Shown here in pieces: positions 58,461-64,000 of a DNA stretch of 64,000 nt. The stretch is from an uncultured Collinsella sp. (GTDB lineage: Bacteria > Actinomycetota > Coriobacteriia > Coriobacteriales > Coriobacteriaceae), in assembly GCA_900542085.1 (NCBI GenBank), contig UQMK01000004.1:55509-119508 (forward strand), in the 5' to 3' direction. A model generated the notes under the pieces. The model was given only the letters and a program-made list of their open reading frames with translations, did no database searches and had not been told where the DNA came from. Position 1 is the stretch's first letter. The number at the start of each line of letters is the position of its first letter. The position numbers and the translations under genes are program-made.

Positions 58461-59885
58461 CTAGCACACACCTTCCACAAAGCGATCGAGCTCAACGAAG
58501 CGTGAGCCCTTGACCAGCACGACATCATGCTGCTCAAGAGCGCCGCCCATACGGTCGAGCACCTGCTGATAGTCGGAGAACACCTGAATGCGGTCCTCAT
58601 CCATACCCATCATGCGCGCGGCCTCGGCCATACGCTGGGCAAGCTCACCGCCGACACATGCGAGCATATCGAGCTTCTTGGCCGCCGCATAGGCGCCCAC
58701 CAGCTCATGCATGCGAGGAGCCTCGTCGCCCATCTCGCCCATCTCGCCCAGAACCGCCATGCGCGAACCCGTGCACGAAAGCGAACACAGCAGGTCGAGG
58801 CCGGCTGCCATCGATTCGGCACTGGCGTTATATGAGTCGTCGATGACGCGAGCGCCGCTCTTGGCGCGCTTGATTTCCTGGCGATGCCCGGTAATCGTAA
58901 GACCCCTAAAGGCGGCATCGATCTGCTCGGGCGTCACGCCAAGACGATAGGCAACCGCCGCGGCCTTGACGGCATTGGGAACGGACTGCGTGCCGGGAAT
59001 GGCAAGCAGTGTGTCGATAGTCTCGCCCAAGCCAAAATCGAGCGTAAAGACCGGGCGTCCCTCGTCATCAATGCGAATGTCGCACGCACGGACCTCATCG
59101 TCGTCCGAGACGCCCGCAAGCATCACGTCGACGCCCGCAGGCGCGGCAAAGGTGTCGCGGATGAACGGAGTAAAGTCGTCCTCACCACCCAAAACCAGCA
59201 ACGGGAGAAGGTCTCCGGCGGCGCACATGCCGCCAACAATCTCGGATTTGGCACGAGCGATATTCTCGCGACTGCCCAGAATACCGATATGGGAGGTGCC
59301 GATCTTGGTCACAATGGCAAGGTTGGGATTGGCGGACTGAGACATGCGCTCAATCTCGTGGAAATGGTTCATGCCCATCTCGAGCACCAGAACCTCGGTG
59401 TCGGCAGGGGCCGCCAGCACCGTGAGCGGCATACCGATCAGGTTGTTGTAGTTACCCTTGGTTGCCCAAACGCGATAGCGCTTGGCGAGCACCGCGGCGA
59501 GCACGTCCTTGGTTGTCGTCTTGCCGATAGAGCCGGTAATGCCAATTACCAGGCAGCCAAGCTCCAAACGATAAGCGTGAGCCAGGCGCAGCAAAAACTC
59601 CTCGGGGTCATCGGTATGCAGGATGGCGCAGCCCTTCTCATGGGCCAGCGAAAGCAGCTCGGCATCGGGCTCGCGCGTCATCACGACGGCGCCGGCACCC
59701 GACTCGATGGCACGGGAAGCAAAGTCGTTGCCGTCGACCTTTTCACCCGGGAAGGCGACGAATATCGTGCCCTCCTCAACCTGGCGCGAGTCGATAACGC
59801 AACCGCGGCATACCCGATCGGCTTCTCCCGTCACGGTTCGGGCCCCTGTTGCGGCCGCGAGGTTGTTGACGGCGATCTCTATCAT
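58461..59885 (-). CDS. murF: UDP-N-acetylmuramoyl-tripeptide-D-alanyl-D-alanine ligase
   Basis: The 474-residue Mur ligase adds D-Ala-D-Ala. It has the ATP loop VIGITGSIGKTTTKDVLAAV (about 113-132), WATKGNYNNLIGMPLTVLAA (about 139-158) with the MurF pattern, and LEMGMNHFHEIERMS. DDSYNASAESMAAGLDLL marks the C-terminal part. The ATG at 59885 has GGGGAG 5 nt upstream. No murE lies beside it, unlike most dcw clusters. Confidence 0.94.
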   Translation of the reverse strand: MIEIAVNNLAAATGARTVTGEADRVCRGCVIDSRQVEEGTIFVAFPGEKVDGNDFASRAIESGAGAVVMTREPDAELLSLAHEKGCAILHTDDPEEFLLRLAHAYRLELGCLVIGITGSIGKTTTKDVLAAVLAKRYRVWATKGNYNNLIGMPLTVLAAPADTEVLVLEMGMNHFHEIERMSQSANPNLAIVTKIGTSHIGILGSRENIARAKSEIVGGMCAAGDLLPLLVLGGEDDFTPFIRDTFAAPAGVDVMLAGVSDDDEVRACDIRIDDEGRPVFTLDFGLGETIDTLLAIPGTQSVPNAVKAAAVAYRLGVTPEQIDAAFRGLTITGHRQEIKRAKSGARVIDDSYNASAESMAAGLDLLCSLSCTGSRMAVLGEMGEMGDEAPRMHELVGAYAAAKKLDMLACVGGELAQRMAEAARMMGMDEDRIQVFSDYQQVLDRMGGALEQHDVVLVKGSRFVELDRFVEGVC

Positions 59886-60008
59886 TGCAGCTCCCCTGTA
59901 AACCTAATAATGCTATCGGCGTATTGTATCCCAGCGCCGCCTACGCGTGGTGCAGGGCGTGTGAACAACCCTGATTAACCGACTGGCCATTTCATAGATA
60001 GTAACCCC

Positions 60009-61874
60009 CTACTTGGTGCGCGGGACACCCAACACATCAAGCGCACTGGCCATAATGGACTGGAACGGCACTGCGGCGGCATCGGAGCCTGACGGGGTTC
60101 CGTCAAGGGTGATATAGCACAGGACCTTGGGCGACTGCGCCGGGGCAAACCCCATAAAAGACGACATGTAGTTCTCTTTGAGGTAGCCGCCGTTCTCATC
60201 GGCGCGCTCGGCCGTACCGGTCTTGCCCGCCACGTCGTAGCCGTCCACCGCGCCGCCAACGCCCGTTCCCTCGGCAACGACCGTCTGCATACACGATGTC
60301 ACCTGCGAGGCGGCCTCCTCGGAAATCGCGCGATCCCCCTCGCCCCAATCCTTTTCATCGCCCTTGCTCGACTTATAGAAGTGCGGAGTCATCATCACGC
60401 CGCCGTTCGCGATGCCGCCCACGGCACGTGCGACCTCAATCGGCGAGACGGACAGCGCCTGGCCGAAGCTCATAGCACCCAAGGTGGCACCATCGTACTG
60501 GCCGCGCTCCTTGACGATGCCCAGACTCTCACCCGGAAAATCGACACCGGAGCTATGACCGATACCCCACTTGTCCACATAGGTGGCAAAATCATCGGCA
60601 CCGATCTTGCGCCCCACCAGGACAAAACCGACATTGGACGAACGGCGCATCATCTCGCGTACGTCCATTGTCATGGTGTAGTCACGCTTGTCGGCATCGG
60701 TAACGGTATCGTCGCCCACCTTGATACTCGCGGGAACCTCAAACGATGTGCTCGGGCGCACAACGCCCAAATCAAATCCGGCGCCCGCAACCAGCGTCTT
60801 AAAGACCGAGCCGGGCTCGTAGGCATCCGTCACCAGACGAAGGTTCATGTCCTCGGTCTTGGCGTTTTCCAAATTGGTCTGGTCGTAGGTCGGATACGAG
60901 CAGGCGGCCAGGATCTCTCCAGTCGTCGGGTCGGTCACCAGGGCCGACCCGTTTTTGGCCTTCGTCTTCTCGACCGCCTCGGCCAAGGCATCTTCCGCGG
61001 CGCGCTGAATGTTGACGTCGATCGTCGTCACGATATCCACGCCATCGATCGCGGCAACCTTTTTATAGGCACCGCCCGCGATATAGCCGCCATCTCTTGC
61101 GCGCTCGCGCACAAGAGAGCCATTCGTTCCGGTCAGAAGCTCATCGTATTGTTTTTCGAGTCCCGTCAGGCCAGCGTTGTCCACGTTCACGACGCCCAGC
61201 AGCTGAGAAGCCAGGTTTCCATACGGGTAAACCCGCTTCATCGCCTGCTCAAAGAGCACGCCGGGTAGATTCTTCTTTTCCAGGGCGGCAGCGTCATCCT
61301 CGTCGACCTGGCGCTTGATATACACCCAGGAACCATCAGACAGCACCAGCTTGCGGCAGGTCTTTTTATCGATACCGGTAGCCTTGACCAGCGCCGAGAC
61401 CGTCTTGTCGACGTCCTCGACAAGCTGAGGGTTCACGGCGACATTGCGGCATTCGACCGACGACGTCAGCACGTTGCCGTTGCGGTCGTAGATAGTGCCA
61501 CGCTTGGCATAGAGCGTCTGTGAAAGCAGACGACGCGCGTCCGCACGCTCGCGCAGCTTGTCAGCATTCACGATCTGGTATTCGGCAAGACGGAAGACGC
61601 CCGCGGCAAGGCCAACCCCGATACAGCCCATAACGACATCGCGGCGAGGCAGCGGCGTTCCCGTAACCCATTCAGACGACGACCCCTTGCGCGCGCCCGT
61701 ATTGCGTACCCGAGGCCCGCCCGAGCCACGAAGACGCGACGCAGGGTCGTTGCCATAGGACGGCCCCGCGTTGTAAGATGGCCGACCCGTTCCTTGATAA
61801 CCAGAACGTCCCCGCGAGGAGGGACGTCCAGACCCGTGGTCCCCGTCGGAACCGCGGCGATAGTCATTTGTCAT
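60009..61874 (-). CDS. Class B penicillin-binding protein (FtsI/Pbp2-like transpeptidase)
   Basis: The 621-residue protein has a Gly/Arg/Ser-rich cytoplasmic N-terminus (about 1-75), one membrane helix (DVVMGCIGVGLAAGVFRLAE, about 79-98), a PBP dimerisation domain starting AKRGTIYDRNGNVL and a transpeptidase domain. Active-site motifs are EPGSVFKTLVAG (Ser, SXXK), SSN in MRRSSNVGFVLVG and KTG in VAGKTGTAERADENG. No PASTA domains follow. It cross-links septal peptidoglycan outside the membrane. It starts 18 nt after the FtsL-like gene. Confidence 0.94.
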   Translation of the reverse strand: MTNDYRRGSDGDHGSGRPSSRGRSGYQGTGRPSYNAGPSYGNDPASRLRGSGGPRVRNTGARKGSSSEWVTGTPLPRRDVVMGCIGVGLAAGVFRLAEYQIVNADKLRERADARRLLSQTLYAKRGTIYDRNGNVLTSSVECRNVAVNPQLVEDVDKTVSALVKATGIDKKTCRKLVLSDGSWVYIKRQVDEDDAAALEKKNLPGVLFEQAMKRVYPYGNLASQLLGVVNVDNAGLTGLEKQYDELLTGTNGSLVRERARDGGYIAGGAYKKVAAIDGVDIVTTIDVNIQRAAEDALAEAVEKTKAKNGSALVTDPTTGEILAACSYPTYDQTNLENAKTEDMNLRLVTDAYEPGSVFKTLVAGAGFDLGVVRPSTSFEVPASIKVGDDTVTDADKRDYTMTMDVREMMRRSSNVGFVLVGRKIGADDFATYVDKWGIGHSSGVDFPGESLGIVKERGQYDGATLGAMSFGQALSVSPIEVARAVGGIANGGVMMTPHFYKSSKGDEKDWGEGDRAISEEAASQVTSCMQTVVAEGTGVGGAVDGYDVAGKTGTAERADENGGYLKENYMSSFMGFAPAQSPKVLCYITLDGTPSGSDAAAVPFQSIMASALDVLGVPRTK

Positions 61875-61892
61875 ACTCAGCTACCGTCTTAT

Positions 61893-62363
61893 TTACTGAG
61901 CGGCCGCAGTCGAGCTAGCGCCCGCGGCTGCATCCTGCGAAAAGTTAAGCGTAACACTCTCGCTGGGCTCCACCATGCCATAGGCGCCCGCAAGATCGCG
62001 AATACGTGTGTCGGCACCATAGACCGAATGCATGACCTCAAGGTTAGAACTCTCGTCGGTCGCCTTCTCGAGCGTGCTGGCAAGCTCTGCGTTGCCGTTG
62101 AGCACCTGGGCCGTGACACCGGCAAGTGCCACGCGGGCGACACCGATCGTCATGAAGACAGCCGCGATGATGCAAACCGTTTTAAGAACGCTCATGAAAA
62201 CCGGGCTTACCGCCTGGTTTGCCTGACGGCCCGCGCCCGTGTAGACATCAAAACGCGGCGTGCGTTGCTCACGAGGGGCAACGGGCGCCTGCGGTGCCTC
62301 GCGGTAGGCGGGCATGGCGTTCATATCATAGGCGAGTGCTGCGTTTGAGGTGTTATAGCCCAT
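61893..62363 (-). CDS. FtsL-like cell division membrane protein
   Basis: The 156-residue protein has a cytoplasmic N-terminus of about 55 residues, one helix (MSVLKTVCIIAAVFMTIGVA, about 57-76) and a short external helical region (LNGNAELASTLEKATDESSN) that can form a coiled coil. Size, topology and position between rsmH and the PBP gene match FtsL, which is poorly conserved in sequence. The start at 62363 has GGAGG 9 nt upstream. It would recruit the septal synthase with FtsQ and FtsB. Confidence 0.75.
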   Translation of the reverse strand: MGYNTSNAALAYDMNAMPAYREAPQAPVAPREQRTPRFDVYTGAGRQANQAVSPVFMSVLKTVCIIAAVFMTIGVARVALAGVTAQVLNGNAELASTLEKATDESSNLEVMHSVYGADTRIRDLAGAYGMVEPSESVTLNFSQDAAAGASSTAAAQ

Positions 62364-62453
62364 GATATGCCGCCTCCCATCCCGAGTACGTTGGTAGTGT
62401 GTTTAAGCTTCGTTTATGGTGCGAGCGGGAGGTCCAATTTCGCGCGGTCGCGC

Positions 62454-63419
62454 CTACAGGCGCTGCGCCACGCGGATTTTGGCTGATCTCGCCCGAGGGT
62501 TGCGCGCAACCTCATCGGGTTGGGCAACCAAGGGTTTGCGGGTGATGACCTTGAGTATCGGCACGTTGCCGCACACGCACACCGGAATCTCCGGCGGGCA
62601 CGTGCACCCCTGGCTCATCTCCTTAAAGTGGTTCTTTACGATACGGTCCTCGAGCGAGTGATACGAGATGACGCAGATGCGTCCGCCCGGGTTGAGCCAC
62701 CTGGTGGCGGCATCAAGCCCCCTCTCGAGCACATCGAGCTCGTGGTTGACCTCGATGCGAATGGCCTGGAAGCTCTTCTTGGCCGGGTGCCCACCATGCC
62801 GACGAGCGGCAGCCGGAATGCCAGCCTTGATGATCTCGACAAATTGGCCTGTAGTTTCGATTGGTTCTTGCTCGCGACGGCGCACAATCTCGCGCGCAAT
62901 CTGCGAGGCGAACTTCTCTTCGCCGTAGACGCGTAGAATCCGGGCGAGGTCGTGTTCGTTATAGGTGTTGATGACCTCAGCTGCGTTTAAGGTGTTGTTA
63001 CCCGGATCCATCCGCATGTCCAATGGGGCGTCCTCGTTGTACGAAAAGCCCCTGCCAGGGATATCGAGTTGCGGCGACGAAACGCCCAAGTCGAACAGGA
63101 AGCCATCGACCCCGGGCACCTCGGCCGAGCAAAGCAGCTCGTCCAAGTCGCCGAAGTTGCCCTTCAGCAGCTGGTGCGGTACGCCGGGAACCTCGCGGTC
63201 CAGACGGGCGCCAGCGGCCTCGAGGGCCATGTCGTCCTGATCGACGCCGAGCAAAAGGCCGGTCTCCCCCACCTGCGCGGCCATCTTTACCGAATGGCCG
63301 GCACCGCCAAGGGTGCAGTCGCAGACGACGGAGCCGCTCTTTAGCTGCAGCGACTCAAGCACTTCGCCGAGCATGACAGGTTCATGCCGATATTCTTGTG
63401 TCAAGATCCCACGCTCCAT
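62454..63419 (-). CDS. rsmH: 16S rRNA (cytosine(1402)-N(4))-methyltransferase
   Basis: The 321-residue enzyme methylates C1402 of 16S rRNA using SAM. SAM-binding motifs are VCDCTLGGAGHSVKMAAQVG (about 32-51) and LLGVDQDDMALEAAGARL. FLFDLGVSSPQLDIPGRGFS and RICVISYHSLEDRIVKNHF are family signatures. It follows mraZ by 20 nt, the standard first pair in dcw clusters. The ribosome site is weak, so coupling is likely. A cysteine-rich CTCPPEIPVCVCG stretch lies near the end. Confidence 0.95.
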   Translation of the reverse strand: MERGILTQEYRHEPVMLGEVLESLQLKSGSVVCDCTLGGAGHSVKMAAQVGETGLLLGVDQDDMALEAAGARLDREVPGVPHQLLKGNFGDLDELLCSAEVPGVDGFLFDLGVSSPQLDIPGRGFSYNEDAPLDMRMDPGNNTLNAAEVINTYNEHDLARILRVYGEEKFASQIAREIVRRREQEPIETTGQFVEIIKAGIPAAARRHGGHPAKKSFQAIRIEVNHELDVLERGLDAATRWLNPGGRICVISYHSLEDRIVKNHFKEMSQGCTCPPEIPVCVCGNVPILKVITRKPLVAQPDEVARNPRARSAKIRVAQRL

Positions 63420-63439
63420 CCGTTACTCGTGCCTTGCCC

Positions 63440-63874
63440 TTACGAGAAGAAGAGGTCCAGCAGGGCCTCGTCGTCATCGTCCTCATCGGCCGTAGCGCGG
63501 TCCCAAACCTCAAGGTGGTCGTAGTTGCCCACAACCGTGACCTCGCGGTCGAGGTTCGCCTGCTTGCGGAGAGACTCAGAAAGACCGATACGACCCGCGC
63601 TGTCCACATCCATCGACGTGGTGCGCTTGTTGATCGCCCTCATGAGCTTCTGGTCGTTGATGTCACGCGGGTTAAAACCCTCGTGGCCCTCACGACCCGC
63701 GAAGAGTCCTTCGACCCACTTATCGAAGGCCTCGGCAGAGAACACGTACAGAGCATCGACATCCAGGGCTTTGAACACGCGAACGTGCTCTCCAAGTTCC
63801 TCGCGAAGGGGTGCAGGCAGGGACAGACGACCTTTTGCATCGAGATTGCGCTCGTATGCACCAGTCATTCCCAT
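63440..63874 (-). CDS. mraZ: Transcriptional regulator MraZ
   Basis: The 144-residue protein has two AbrB-like SpoVT/MraZ repeats. The first is GAYERNLDAKGRLSLPAPLR (about 5-24), and the second is around TTSMDVDSAGRIGLSESLRK (about 85-104). MraZ represses its own dcw operon in several bacteria by binding repeated TGGG-type boxes upstream. An acidic tail (ATADEDDDDEALLDLFFS) follows. The ATG at 63874 has GAGG 7 nt upstream; a second ATG two codons later is possible. It heads the long division and cell wall gene series. Confidence 0.95.
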   Translation of the reverse strand: MGMTGAYERNLDAKGRLSLPAPLREELGEHVRVFKALDVDALYVFSAEAFDKWVEGLFAGREGHEGFNPRDINDQKLMRAINKRTTSMDVDSAGRIGLSESLRKQANLDREVTVVGNYDHLEVWDRATADEDDDDEALLDLFFS

Positions 63875-63942
63875 GTGCGCCCTCCCCTCGGTTACTCAGA
63901 TGGCACGTACGCGGGGAACCCCCCCGCCTGTCGACGTCATTA

Positions 63943-63971
63943 ATAATATGGGGAACCGCCCCATATTTCAA
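63943..63971 (-). promoter_or_regulatory. Promoter of the mraZ/dcw operon with palindrome in the spacer
   Basis: TTGAAA (63966-63971), a 17-nt spacer and TATTAT (63943-63948) form a good promoter about 60 nt upstream of mraZ. The perfect repeat AATATGGGG/CCCCATATT (63945-63967) fills the spacer. Confidence 0.7.
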
Positions 63972-64000
63972 CACCTTTCCCCACCCCTTCCCCCACCCCA
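63972..64000 (-). promoter_or_regulatory. Possible MraZ-box repeats upstream of the dcw promoter
   Basis: The minus strand shows GTGGG twice with 12 nt between starts, then GTGTT 10 nt later, in a G-rich run. This resembles the direct TGGG/GTGG repeats bound by MraZ. The window ends inside the array. Confidence 0.4.

Overview
The window looks like a chromosomal segment of a high-GC Coriobacteriia actinobacterium, most probably Collinsella or a close relative. This is judged from protein character and from the division cluster (mraZ ... murB-ftsQ-ftsZ without ftsA, plus sepF, yggT and divIVA); no database search was run. Most genes lie on the minus strand and are tightly packed, and the spaces between operons are rich in hairpins.

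Region 1 (1-4.6 kb, minus): molybdenum uptake and cofactor genes moeA, a mogA/moaB-like gene, then modA-modB-modC (modC runs off the window). ModB carries an unusual extracytoplasmic N-terminal domain, and a perfect inverted repeat sits just upstream of the modA promoter. Region 2 (4.7-12.7 kb): CLC-type chloride transporter, lipid/diacylglycerol kinase family protein, GGQ release-factor-like protein, xanthine phosphoribosyltransferase, MFS exporter, O-acetylhomoserine sulfhydrylase-like enzyme, a C_GCAxxG_C_C protein and YigZ. Region 3 (12.7-20.9 kb): RNase P RNA, ribosomal protein S1, HAD phosphatase, CyuA-type cysteine desulfidase, RpiB, Ndk, ArgH and an unlisted 56-codon gene. Region 4 (21-29.8 kb): ArgG, Cof-type HAD, PolA, M18 aminopeptidase, YaaA and a membrane protein. 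Region 5 (29.8-38.5 kb): TPP riboswitch-thiC, thiD, SGNH hydrolase, a PARG-like protein, BI-1 protein, PiT phosphate transporter with its DUF47 partner, and a nitroreductase. Region 6 (38.5-40.2 kb): an AT-rich patch with an IS200-type tnpA element.

Region 7 (40.2-64 kb, all minus) is one long cell-envelope and division block. It runs mraZ-rsmH-ftsL-pbp-murF-mraY-murD-ftsW-murG-murC-murB-ftsQ, then ftsZ, then pgeF, a complete pstSCAB-phoU phosphate operon, then yggS-sepF-yggT-divIVA. The phosphate genes are wedged inside what is usually a continuous ftsZ-pgeF-yggS-sepF-yggT-divIVA series, and pstS overlaps pgeF by 4 nt.

The most interesting unexplained signal is a ~134-nt element present twice (12781-12914 and 15934-16067). 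It has the same length and conserved loop sequences, with stems that change by compensatory substitutions: a candidate undescribed structured RNA or folded mobile repeat. Several other palindromic families occur between genes, including a triple tandem palindrome at 32347-32574 and two very long inverted repeats at 23705-23832 and 37724-37829. No tRNA, CRISPR array or prophage was seen.
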